Assembly: GCA_046542255.1 (NCBI GenBank)
Contig: JBKHBT010000019.1
Location: 1 to 43,134 of the forward strand
From: JBKHBT01 sp046542255
GTDB taxonomy: Bacteria; UBP14; UBA6098; JBKHBT01
Length of the DNA: 43,134 bases
Direction of reading: 5' to 3'
Both the position numbers and the translations under genes were made by a program. This document shows, in pieces, positions 26,923 to 34,311 of this stretch (the first letter of the stretch is position 1; each line of letters starts with the position of its first letter). The notes below the pieces were generated by a model that saw only the letters and a program-made list of their open reading frames with translations, was not told where the DNA came from and searched no databases.

Positions 26923-27981
26923 TTAAGATGCCTTATTCGAAGCAATTGCAGCATTCTTTTTCTTTACTAATTCGATAATTTTTTCTGGAATCTGATCTAT
27001 TGGCATAGTGTAGTGCACTCCACCTCTTGCTATTGCTTCTTTCGGCATTCCGAAAACAACTGATGTTCTTTCGTCCTGAGCGATATTGAATGCTCCAGCA
27101 TCGCGCATTTCTTTCATTCCATCGGCTCCATCTGCTCCCATTCCAGTGAGTATTACTCCGATAGCATTTTGACCTGCATATTTTGCTACTGATTTGAATA
27201 GCACATCGACAGATGGCTTATGCCTATTTACATGTGGGCCGGATTTGACCTGAACATAATATCTCGCTCCGCTTCTTCGGAATATCATATGATAATTGCC
27301 TCTTGCGAGAAGGCATCTTCCCGGGCCGACGGTGTCGCCATCACTTGCTTCTTTCACAGTGAACTGACACAAAGAATTCAACCGATTAGCAAAGCTTCTT
27401 GTAAAATGTTCCGGCATATGCTGGGTAATAACTATTCCGGGAATATTTGCCGGAAGTCTTGTTAGGACTCTTTCGAGAGCCTGCGTCCCGCCAGTAGATG
27501 CGCCGATTGCTATGATTTTGTTTGTGGTATGTTTAAGAGAGGATATCGGTTTTTTGACAAGTTTTGTCGTGAGTTTCTTTTTTTGTAAATCGACTTTTGC
27601 AGCAGCTTTTATCTTGCTTGTTAATTCAATTGAAAGGTCGCCTACTGTATATGCAGCGCCTGGTTTGTTCATTACATCGATGGCTCCTGCTTCCAGTGCT
27701 TCCAGAGCCATATCGCCCCCTTTGGGTGTAAGAGAAGAGACGATGATAATTGGCAATGGATAATAATGCATCAATTTGCGCAGGAAGGTTATACCATCCA
27801 TTTTGGGCATTTCGATATCCAGCACCAGGACATCGGGTTCGAGCTGCAGAATTTTATTACGAGCAATATAGGGATCCGGCGCAGTGCCGACTATTTCGAT
27901 TTGAGAATCACGGTTAAGCTCTTTTGAAAAAATGCTTCTAACAACCGCTGAATCATCTACAATCATTACCTTAATGCTCAT
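26923..27981 (-). CDS. cheB: Chemotaxis protein-glutamate methylesterase/deamidase CheB
   Basis: This 352-residue protein has the standard architecture. The receiver domain has acidic pocket D9-D10, phosphoacceptor D55 in LDIEMPKMDG, and the KPG Lys near 107. A flexible linker leads to the methylesterase domain with catalytic S162 (GASTGG), H188 (TQHMP) and D284 (GMGADG). It removes methyl groups from chemoreceptor glutamates, and phosphorylation by CheA activates it, closing the adaptation loop with CheR. It is last in the gene set, 16 nt after the second cheX, with start ATG 27981. Since no chemoreceptor is encoded in the window, its substrates are elsewhere. Confidence 0.97.
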   Translation of the reverse strand: MSIKVMIVDDSAVVRSIFSKELNRDSQIEIVGTAPDPYIARNKILQLEPDVLVLDIEMPKMDGITFLRKLMHYYPLPIIIVSSLTPKGGDMALEALEAGAIDVMNKPGAAYTVGDLSIELTSKIKAAAKVDLQKKKLTTKLVKKPISSLKHTTNKIIAIGASTGGTQALERVLTRLPANIPGIVITQHMPEHFTRSFANRLNSLCQFTVKEASDGDTVGPGRCLLARGNYHMIFRRSGARYYVQVKSGPHVNRHKPSVDVLFKSVAKYAGQNAIGVILTGMGADGADGMKEMRDAGAFNIAQDERTSVVFGMPKEAIARGGVHYTMPIDQIPEKIIELVKKKNAAIASNKAS

Positions 27982-27997
27982 AATAGACTCTCTTTAT

Positions 27998-28447
27998 TTA
28001 AGAATTTCTAAGTATTACTGGAATTTCGTCAACAATGAAATATAATGAATTTTTGTCCATTATATCTTTCCATTCCTGAGCTGATAAAGTTTCTATTTCG
28101 GGTATGGTTGGCGAAATATCTGCTTTTGTTCCATGTAGGTCGGTAATTACATTACCGCAGATTATATTAAGCAATTCTTTTAATGCATCATTTGCCTTTT
28201 GTTTGGCAAATTCATCATCGAGCTCCATGCCAAGTATATTTGCAGCGAGTTCCAATGCCATATCCGATGGGACTGCCATTTCAATTATGCCATTTTGATC
28301 GCCATTATATCCGATTTTTGTCATAACACAATCATTAACTTCTCTGGGCAAATCTTCGGCTTCGGCAGGTTCGGCAAACATGAATGCCTGCATTTCAAGA
28401 ACACTGCAAAAGACATTGCTGAGAATTTCATTTTTATCTTTTGACAT
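27998..28447 (-). CDS. cheX: CheX-like CheY-P phosphatase (second copy)
   Basis: This protein has 149 residues. The C-terminal half carries the CheX/CheC/FliY phosphatase helix signature in KELLNIICGNVITDL, with the E..N pair used to dephosphorylate CheY-P. The preceding segment (GIIEMAVPSDMALELAANIL) matches the CheX fold. The N-terminus is less typical than in the copy at 31499. Its ATG overlaps the TAA of the upstream cheY by 1 nt (TAATG), so the two are translationally coupled. That suggests this CheX acts on that CheY. There is no CheZ or CheC in the window. Confidence 0.82.
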   Translation of the reverse strand: MSKDKNEILSNVFCSVLEMQAFMFAEPAEAEDLPREVNDCVMTKIGYNGDQNGIIEMAVPSDMALELAANILGMELDDEFAKQKANDALKELLNIICGNVITDLHGTKADISPTIPEIETLSAQEWKDIMDKNSLYFIVDEIPVILRNS

Positions 28448-28827
28448 TATTCTGCCTCCAAAATATCATCGATAACATCCTTAATAGATTCAGGTGTAAA
28501 TGGTTTTCTTAGATAAGCCTTTACACCTCTTGATTTTAATTGTTCGATCCTGGTTGCATTGCCTTCGGTCGAAACAATTATTACCGGTATAGTTTTTAGT
28601 ATACCGTCATTATACATTTTCTCGATCATTTCAACACCACCCATAACCGGCATATTAATATCCGAGAAAATGATATCTATCCAATTATCATTGAGTATAT
28701 CCAATGCTTCCTTGCCATTACTGGCTTGATAGACTTCATTTGTCTCGACTCCGGCTATTTTTATCGTCTTTAATATAACAGCTCTTGTGGTAGCTGAATC
28801 ATCGACAACCAAAATATTATAAGCCAT
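28447..28827 (-). CDS. cheY: CheY-type single-domain response regulator (second copy)
   Basis: The protein has 126 residues from ATG 28827. An ATG at 28836 exists in frame but abuts the ribosome site GGGAGG; the second ATG has correct 9-nt spacing. Receiver hallmarks are the acidic pair D9-D10 (LVVDDS), phosphoacceptor D56 (FSDINMP), Ser/Thr 86-87 (VSTEG) and K108 (LRKPF). It has no output domain, so it presumably acts by protein-protein contact when phosphorylated by CheA. It follows the HDOD gene by 23 nt and is coupled to cheX downstream. Which appendage or regulator it controls is not visible here. Confidence 0.92.
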   Translation of the reverse strand: MAYNILVVDDSATTRAVILKTIKIAGVETNEVYQASNGKEALDILNDNWIDIIFSDINMPVMGGVEMIEKMYNDGILKTIPVIIVSTEGNATRIEQLKSRGVKAYLRKPFTPESIKDVIDDILEAE

Positions 28828-28850
28828 TATTTTCATCCTCCCATGAGGGA

Positions 28851-29693
28851 TTAATTAAACATTGTTCTAAATTCATTTAGATCTCCCATTGTTTTTAGAA
28901 GTACTTTTTCTGCGATTCTGTTCGACATCTTCAATCTTTCGACCGACTCATTTGAAACCCTGTGTTTCAGTCCATCTATACCGATGCCAATTCCCATCTT
29001 AATGCATAGATTGTCTCCGACATGGATCAAATCTATAGCGATTGGATCATTTGGGAAATATTTCGGATAATGATGCCACCTGACAGCTTCTGATATTGTT
29101 TTCGGTAGATTCCATTTTTCAAGAAGAACTGCGCCAACCTCTGCATGGTCGATACCAAGGACAGCCATTTCTGCTTCATCGAAAGAGACTTCTCTTTCTT
29201 TGGCAGTCTTTAGTATGGCCTCGACATCCAGTTCACCGAAATTCCCGAGTACAATTTTGCCTAAATCGTGCAGTAGCGCAGCGGTAAAGATGTATCCCGG
29301 GGCATCCAGGTTAAGTTCGACTCTGAGGTTTTCGGAAGTAATCGCTACTGCCACAGAATGCGCCCAAAGCTCGCCTGGCGGAATATCATATCCTTTGACA
29401 GCCTGGGAAGACAATGGCGCTACAGCGGATGCTACAACCAGCCTGAATACATTGTTTGTGCCAAGTCGAACGATGGCCTGTCTTAGCGACTCGATTTGCC
29501 TATTAGCGCCAAAATAAGCTGAATTAGCCAGTCTTAGGACATTAGATGTGAGAGCCGGGTCGTATTCGATTGTTTTTGTTAATCTAGAGATACTGACATC
29601 CGGGTCTTGAAGCATTTTTACTGCTTTGATAGCGGCTGTTGGAAGGGATGGTATCGAATCCAGTGTAGAAATTATTTTATCTCTGATTCTCAT
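28851..29693 (-). CDS. HDOD-domain signalling protein
   Basis: The protein has 280 residues, nearly all a single HDOD domain: LPSLPTAAIKAVKMLQDPDV at the N-terminus, LTSNVLRLANSAYFGANRQI, and an HD-like segment (FTAALLHDLGKIVLGNFGEL) with a later DHAEVGAVLLEKWNLP. HDOD proteins are relatives of HD-type phosphohydrolases that usually lack activity and act as signalling scaffolds; an intact HDLGK is present here, so catalysis cannot be excluded. The ATG overlaps the cheD stop in the ATGA arrangement, indicating coupled translation. Position between cheD and cheY suggests a role in the chemosensory pathway or in linking it to cell-state control. Confidence 0.9.
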   Translation of the reverse strand: MRIRDKIISTLDSIPSLPTAAIKAVKMLQDPDVSISRLTKTIEYDPALTSNVLRLANSAYFGANRQIESLRQAIVRLGTNNVFRLVVASAVAPLSSQAVKGYDIPPGELWAHSVAVAITSENLRVELNLDAPGYIFTAALLHDLGKIVLGNFGELDVEAILKTAKEREVSFDEAEMAVLGIDHAEVGAVLLEKWNLPKTISEAVRWHHYPKYFPNDPIAIDLIHVGDNLCIKMGIGIGIDGLKHRVSNESVERLKMSNRIAEKVLLKTMGDLNEFRTMFN

Positions 29694-30163
29694 AGCTCTG
29701 TCACCTTCCCCTGCGATTTGATCTCAGTCTTGCCGCCAGTTATATGTAGGTACATTGTTCGAGGAACATTGCCGCCCACATCTTCGCTTTTTATGAGAAT
29801 ATTGTTTTTCCACAAGATCTTTCTCATTACTGTATAATTTCTTTCACCTATGCGGAACATGCCTTTTTCATCTAACAATGTCGCTGCTCCAGCAGCTTTG
29901 GCGACTATATTCTTCCTGGTTGCCCCTTTGTCGAATAAACCTTGCAATAGGCCGGTTACACCTGTATCTGTGAACATAAACGGGTTTTCCTTGGCTTTTG
30001 CAGGATCGATTTTGGACAATGGCAGCATACAATGAACAAGCCCGCCGACTTTGGCTACTGGATCATATAATGCAAGACCGATACAACTGCTTAGGGAGTA
30101 GGTGACCAGAGTCTCTAAGGGATCTGTGCTTATCTTCATATCGGAAATACCAACTACAAGCAT
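29690..30163 (-). CDS. cheD: Chemoreceptor glutamine deamidase CheD
   Basis: This 157-residue protein matches the family in length and residue numbering. Catalytic Cys27 lies in SLSSCIGLALYDP, with His44 in GLVHCMLP and Thr21 just upstream, the arrangement known from Thermotoga CheD. The conserved GERNY and GNVPRTMYL stretches follow. CheD deamidates receptor glutamines and, in systems with CheC/CheX-type phosphatases, can take part in adaptation. It lies 40 nt downstream of cheR with a GGTGAT ribosome site, and its stop overlaps the HDOD start. Confidence 0.96.
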   Translation of the reverse strand: MLVVGISDMKISTDPLETLVTYSLSSCIGLALYDPVAKVGGLVHCMLPLSKIDPAKAKENPFMFTDTGVTGLLQGLFDKGATRKNIVAKAAGAATLLDEKGMFRIGERNYTVMRKILWKNNILIKSEDVGGNVPRTMYLHITGGKTEIKSQGKVTEL

Positions 30164-30203
30164 ATCACCTTTGCTCCTTATTTGAAGTTAAATAAATTAT
30201 CAT

Positions 30204-31046
30204 TTACGATACCTTTTTCTGAATCATTGATTTTTTTATGTAAACTGATGGCCTGATTGCGATCAAATTCGTATTGAAACCTGTCAGAGATTCTGAATGC
30301 CCAACCATTAGATAGCCATCGGGTTTTAATAATCGATAAAAATCTGAAACAAGCCGGGACCTGACCGAATTATCAAAATAAATCATGGTATTTCGGCAGA
30401 AGATTATATCCATAGGGCCTTTCATTGGAAAAGGCGTTTTGGATAGGTTAAGCCTGCCGAATTTGATGATACTTTTAATATTATTCTTGACAGTATATAC
30501 TTTTTCACCATGAGACCTTTCGACATTGAAGAAAAGATTCTTGAATCTTGGTGGAATTTCGCCCATTTTATTTTCGGGATATACGCCTGCTTTGGCTTTC
30601 TGGAGAATCTGTGTCGATATATCGGTTGCCAGAATTTTTAGGTCTATTCCCATAGCGTGGACTTTACTTGTATTTAGCGTATCCAAAAGCACCATCGCGA
30701 TAGTATATGGTTCCTGTCCGCTGGAACAGCCAGCAGACCAAATGCGGAATCTTTTTTGGCCACCAGCAATCCATTTAGAAAATTCGCTTTTTAGAAATTC
30801 GAAATGTCCATTTTCTCTGAAAAAATGAGTTACATTTGTTGATATGACATCGATTAATTGGACCAATTCTTCTTGATGGGCACTCGAGCTGATATAATCC
30901 AGGTATTCTTTCTCATTTTTTAGATTAAGAGCGCGAATTCGTTTTGCTATTCGGGCTTTTACAAGCGATATTTTTTTATCTGCTAATCTAATTCCCGCAA
31001 GGTCATAGATCATCTCTCGCAAGGCATTAAAAGTTTTTTGGTCCAT
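30204..31046 (-). CDS. cheR: Chemotaxis protein methyltransferase CheR
   Basis: This 280-residue protein has the standard two-part form. A helical N-terminal domain (residues 1-70) is followed by a SAM-dependent methyltransferase domain with motif I as WSAGCSSGQEPYTIAM, ILATDISTQILQKAK, and IIFCRNTMIYFD. The substrate-contacting STNVTHFFRE segment is present. It methylates receptor glutamates, opposing CheB. The C-terminus has no pentapeptide-binding or TPR extension. It lies 52 nt after the first cheY gene. Confidence 0.97.
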   Translation of the reverse strand: MDQKTFNALREMIYDLAGIRLADKKISLVKARIAKRIRALNLKNEKEYLDYISSSAHQEELVQLIDVISTNVTHFFRENGHFEFLKSEFSKWIAGGQKRFRIWSAGCSSGQEPYTIAMVLLDTLNTSKVHAMGIDLKILATDISTQILQKAKAGVYPENKMGEIPPRFKNLFFNVERSHGEKVYTVKNNIKSIIKFGRLNLSKTPFPMKGPMDIIFCRNTMIYFDNSVRSRLVSDFYRLLKPDGYLMVGHSESLTGFNTNLIAIRPSVYIKKSMIQKKVS

Positions 31047-31098
31047 ATTTCCTCATTTCAATGCATCCCCTGGCTATAAGCTCTGGTATTGCTGGGTT

Positions 31099-31473
31099 TT
31101 AAGCTGCTTTTCCAACCTTTTTCATAACATCCTGAATCTTCGAAATTAGCACTTTCGGCTGAAATGGTTTAATTATATAATTATTGGCACCTGCTTTTAG
31201 GGCTTCTACGACTCTGCTTTTTTCGGCTTCTGTTGTAACCATAATTATTGGAACCGTATGGCCATTTTCTCTGATTTTTTTGACGGCATCGATCCCCAGA
31301 AGATTCGGCATATTCCAATCCATCAATACAAGGTCATATGCGCCATCACCCACCTTATTAACGCCTTCTGCGCCATCGGCTGCCTGCTCAACATCATCTA
31401 TCGATGCCTGCGATAAGGCATTTATCATGATTCTTCTCATTACAACAGAATCATCAACTACTAAGACTTTCAT
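31099..31473 (-). CDS. cheY: CheY-type single-domain response regulator (first copy)
   Basis: This 124-residue receiver has D7-D8 (LVVDDS), phosphoacceptor D52 (LMDWNMPNLLG), Thr80-81 (MVTTEAEK) and K102 (IIKPF). The WNMPN and TTEAEK segments are those typical of chemotaxis CheY rather than generic regulators, so of the two copies this is the better match to a canonical CheY. The ribosome site GGAGG lies 8 nt upstream. It sits 25 nt after the first cheX, a likely phosphatase partner. Confidence 0.94.
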   Translation of the reverse strand: MKVLVVDDSVVMRRIMINALSQASIDDVEQAADGAEGVNKVGDGAYDLVLMDWNMPNLLGIDAVKKIRENGHTVPIIMVTTEAEKSRVVEALKAGANNYIIKPFQPKVLISKIQDVMKKVGKAA

Positions 31474-31498
31474 CTATATTACCTCCAATAGAGTCCCT

Positions 31499-31969
31499 TT
31501 ATTTCTCAAAATATAATGTAACTCTCAAATAGAAATTCCCAATCTCGCTTTCGAATGGTAATTCCAGCCACATCGAACCAGTCGGATAATCGACAACATA
31601 ACTCGAACCGCGAACGATGGTTGGCAAACTAAGATTTATCGGTGGGCCTTTGAGTTCTGAAAACTTTGCTTTTGCACCACCGGCAACCATATTTACTATC
31701 TCCCCCAGACCATCGGTAATAGTATCATCGACCGTGTCGATATCCATCCCGAGAAGCCTGCTTACAATATTTAGCGCAGTTTTCACAGGAAATGCCAGCG
31801 CTACCGTACCTTTTACTGTGCCAGAAAGCCCGATAAGTGCAGTTAGGTCTCTTGGATTGCCGTTTCCATCTGTTACATCGGGTTTCCCACGATTTACTTC
31901 TGCTCCCAGCATCGTATCGAAAACATTAAAAACACTTTCAATAAAAGGATTTATATATTCTGCATTCAT
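31499..31969 (-). CDS. cheX: Chemotaxis phosphatase CheX (first copy)
   Basis: This 156-residue protein starts MNAEYINPFIESVFNVFDTM, the typical CheX N-terminus. It carries the phosphatase signature GLGEIVNMVAGGAKAKF (E..N catalytic pair) and the usual C-terminal strands (SMWLELPFE). CheX dimers dephosphorylate CheY-P by inserting the Glu/Asn helix into the CheY active site. The start is ATG 31969 with GGGGG upstream. It lies directly before the first cheY. Confidence 0.95.
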   Translation of the reverse strand: MNAEYINPFIESVFNVFDTMLGAEVNRGKPDVTDGNGNPRDLTALIGLSGTVKGTVALAFPVKTALNIVSRLLGMDIDTVDDTITDGLGEIVNMVAGGAKAKFSELKGPPINLSLPTIVRGSSYVVDYPTGSMWLELPFESEIGNFYLRVTLYFEK

Positions 31970-31984
31970 TCTACAAACCCCCAG

Positions 31985-32023
31985 TTATATCGTATTTTCG
32001 ATAGTTTTTGTTTTTTGTAACAT
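31985..32023 (-). CDS. Possible 12-residue leader ORF in the chemotaxis operon
   Basis: MLQKTKTIENTI is preceded by a perfect AGGAGG at 6-nt spacing that overlaps the stop of the 65-aa gene. It ends 15 nt before the CheX start. Such a strong ribosome site with so short a frame may be a leader peptide, the relic of a longer gene, or simply chance. I cannot choose among these. Confidence 0.25.
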   Translation of the reverse strand: MLQKTKTIENTI

Positions 32024-32033
32024 CTGGCGCCTC

Positions 32034-32231
32034 CTAAGCTGCTTTATTGTGAATTTCATAATTACTGGCTTTTTTTCTCTCCTCATGGAGATATGTGGCA
32101 AGTATCATTTTTTTCAAAGATTCGGATAATGGCCTTTTCCTTTTGACTCCTATAAGTCCCGGAAATACTAATAATCTATTGATTTCGTCTCTGCTTTTCG
32201 AAGAATTTAGTATTTTATTTTGTTCACTCAT
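32034..32231 (-). CDS. Hypothetical 65-aa basic protein within the chemotaxis operon
   Basis: I do not recognise this protein. It is short, basic and predicted soluble, with no signal peptide or membrane segment; the middle is FPGLIGVKRKRPLSESLKKM. It is supported as a real gene by a good ribosome site (GGGAGC 4 nt before ATG), by the promoter at 32376-32404, by its co-direction with the chemotaxis genes, and by its position immediately upstream of cheX. It might be a small regulator or coupling factor for the pathway, but there is no direct evidence. Confidence 0.6.
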   Translation of the reverse strand: MSEQNKILNSSKSRDEINRLLVFPGLIGVKRKRPLSESLKKMILATYLHEERKKASNYEIHNKAA

Positions 32232-32375
32232 TTTTGCTCCCTATATGAATATTGACCTGTCAGCGAAGAGCCTCTAATTTGCTTATTAAAGACTAAAATA
32301 TTCTTACTCTTAACTAAATTTATCGGCTTTTATTCCTTTTTTCTTAGTAAAAATAATTTATCAAATGCATAAGTT

Positions 32376-32404
32376 ATTATGCTATTACGTTCCTATATTG
32401 TCAA
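32376..32404 (-). promoter_or_regulatory. Internal promoter of the chemotaxis gene set
   Basis: On the minus strand, TTGACA (32404-32399) overlaps the stop codon of the porin gene, and CATAAT (32381-32376) follows at 17 nt. It could drive the 65-aa gene, cheX, cheY, cheR, cheD and on. The 169-nt gap between porin and 65-aa genes has no visible terminator. Confidence 0.55.
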
Positions 32405-33810
32405 TCGAATTCAACGATCAACTCTAATCCTAAAGAAAAGGTTGCGTTTTCTAAACCACTATTAAGTGGCTGTGAAACCATAGCCCATAACCATATTTCT
32501 GTATTATCTGTCGGGTATATATATGCTGTCGGGACTATCCAAAATTCTTCATTATCATTGAAATCGATGTCCGGGTCATGATATTCCAGAGGTAGGCCAA
32601 GTTCAAAGCTTTCTTTGACCTGGTAGCCTGGTTCAATATAAAAATAGAAATCGCCAAAATCTCTTTGGATATTACCAAGTGAATCGACATTGCCAATTAG
32701 CCCATCTTTATCTTTTTGATAGTATAGCGATGTACATAGCCAAATATCATCGGTAATAGTAAATTCAGGTTCCAGAAGCATATTAAAAGCCGGATCATCT
32801 CTGAGGGTATCTTCCGAATCGGCTTCTGCAATCCCCCGAAGGCCGAAAACAGCGCGCATATCGATAGATTCTGTAATAGGGCCAATAAATTCTATCCCGC
32901 TATAATAAGGCCTTGCATTATCCCTTTGATTGAAATCGAAAATCGCATAGTTTTTGATAATATGATTTTCTGAAAGTGGTATATCTACTTCAAAAGTAGT
33001 ATTGTAGATATTATCATCATGGCGTATTCCAGTCCATAAATTGAATTTTGCCCAATTGAAATCCTTGGTCAATTGGATTCCTCTTTGGTAATGAGTGCCA
33101 TCTGTAATCATAGATGTTGTCTTGAAACCGTAGTAGCCAAAATTACCAAATTCATATCTTAAGTCTCCGAATTTTATATCGCATCCATCGAAGGCCTTTT
33201 TCCATGTAAGCCATGCGCCCCTGTAAGTAGGCACAAGCCACATATCGCCCGGTGAGCCACTACCGCCTGGAATCGAACCATTACCAAAGAAAAATTCAAA
33301 AGTGAACTGCAATCGATCGGATAAATCTGAATCAAAACAGAGAGTACTATAATCATTATTGAAATAATTGCCATTTTTATCTGCTACCAAATCGATATCA
33401 AATTTTCCACGGATATTAATTCTATCGGCGATTGTTTTTTTCTCTGGCTGTTTATCTATACTTGACTGGATTTCATCCAATCGTGCTTCCAATTTTACGA
33501 ATTTGATATTTAGCGAATCTGAAGCATCATCTTTCCCATTTTCTGAAAAGCTACTTTGTAGCTGGGCTTTGACAAGTTCAACATCCGTATATATTTCGCC
33601 AATATCATTTTGCACTAAGCGATAGAGCGAATCGAGCCTTTCTGGGCTTGTTGCTTTTTCATTCGAGCTTTCTTTTGGAGTTTTGTTTTCAAGTTTTGTT
33701 ACTTTTCTTTCGAGTTGATCGATTTTATCTGCAAAGGCTTGTAATCTTTGCGCATTTAAACAGCTAATAACAGAGATGGCTATAATAATTAGAAGTACCT
33801 TTTTACACAT
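32401..33810 (-). CDS. Outer-membrane porin-like beta-barrel with N-terminal coiled coil
   Basis: The protein has 469 residues. A signal peptide (KVLLIIIAISVISCLNA) is followed by a heptad-rich coiled coil (about residues 20-125, for example FADKIDQLERKVTKLEN) and then an all-beta region of amphipathic strands ending FSLGLELIVEFD, an outer-membrane barrel C-terminus. The coiled-coil-plus-barrel plan resembles trimeric porins such as OprP/OprO-like or FCB porin families, but I cannot assign one. It starts at ATG 33810 with GAGGGA, only 10 nt after cheW, so it is cotranscribed with cheA and cheW. A porin in a chemotaxis operon is unusual. It might admit or bind the compound sensed, or be a passenger. 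Substrate is unknown. Confidence 0.8.
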   Translation of the reverse strand: MCKKVLLIIIAISVISCLNAQRLQAFADKIDQLERKVTKLENKTPKESSNEKATSPERLDSLYRLVQNDIGEIYTDVELVKAQLQSSFSENGKDDASDSLNIKFVKLEARLDEIQSSIDKQPEKKTIADRINIRGKFDIDLVADKNGNYFNNDYSTLCFDSDLSDRLQFTFEFFFGNGSIPGGSGSPGDMWLVPTYRGAWLTWKKAFDGCDIKFGDLRYEFGNFGYYGFKTTSMITDGTHYQRGIQLTKDFNWAKFNLWTGIRHDDNIYNTTFEVDIPLSENHIIKNYAIFDFNQRDNARPYYSGIEFIGPITESIDMRAVFGLRGIAEADSEDTLRDDPAFNMLLEPEFTITDDIWLCTSLYYQKDKDGLIGNVDSLGNIQRDFGDFYFYIEPGYQVKESFELGLPLEYHDPDIDFNDNEEFWIVPTAYIYPTDNTEIWLWAMVSQPLNSGLENATFSLGLELIVEFD

Positions 33811-33820
33811 ATTTCCCTCT

Positions 33821-34300
33821 TTATTGTCCTATCTGGAAATCATTATCCAAAATTAGTTTGTCTATATCGAGAATGATTGTATTATTAATTGAGTGCGCGA
33901 GAGAATACCTTTCTATCTTAGAATCGCCAGTGAAGCTTTTATTTGCTCTGATTTTTTCTACTTTTTCAATTTTATCGACTGCGAGCGCTATTTCCTTTGT
34001 TCCATTTTGAGTAGGGTATTCAAGAATGATTGCGCATGACCTGTCGTCAATTTTTACAGGTTTTTTACCAAGAAGCTGTCCGCAGTCGAGTACATAGGTT
34101 TTCTCACCTAGAAGCTCGATATATCCTCTTATTTTTTCCGGTAAATCCAGAGCTATTTGCATCTTGCGAAGGCCGGTAACGCCTTTTGTATTGAAAACAT
34201 CGATACCTAATTTATAGCCTCCTGCATAAAAGACCAGAAATTGCCCTTCGAATGTTTCCTGTGGGATTTGAGTTTTTTTTTGAGTCATAGTGTGTGTCAT
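33821..34300 (-). CDS. cheW: Chemotaxis coupling protein CheW
   Basis: This 159-residue single CheW domain has FLVFYAGGYKLGIDVFNTKGV at its start (given here over the key segment), LPEKIRGYIELLGEKTYVLD in the middle and IALAVDKIEKV at the second sub-barrel. It links chemoreceptors to CheA in the signalling array at the membrane. The start is ATG 34300 with AAGGAG; a second in-frame ATG lies four codons later. It begins 11 nt after the cheA stop. No receptor gene accompanies it in the window. Confidence 0.93.
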   Translation of the reverse strand: MTHTMTQKKTQIPQETFEGQFLVFYAGGYKLGIDVFNTKGVTGLRKMQIALDLPEKIRGYIELLGEKTYVLDCGQLLGKKPVKIDDRSCAIILEYPTQNGTKEIALAVDKIEKVEKIRANKSFTGDSKIERYSLAHSINNTIILDIDKLILDNDFQIGQ

Positions 34301-34311
34301 TTTAACTCCTT

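Noticed and set aside
26900..26960. A bidirectional terminator between folC and cheB
   Set aside because: Only a T-rich run is present; no stem could be drawn in the 7-nt gap or the adjacent ends of the genes.
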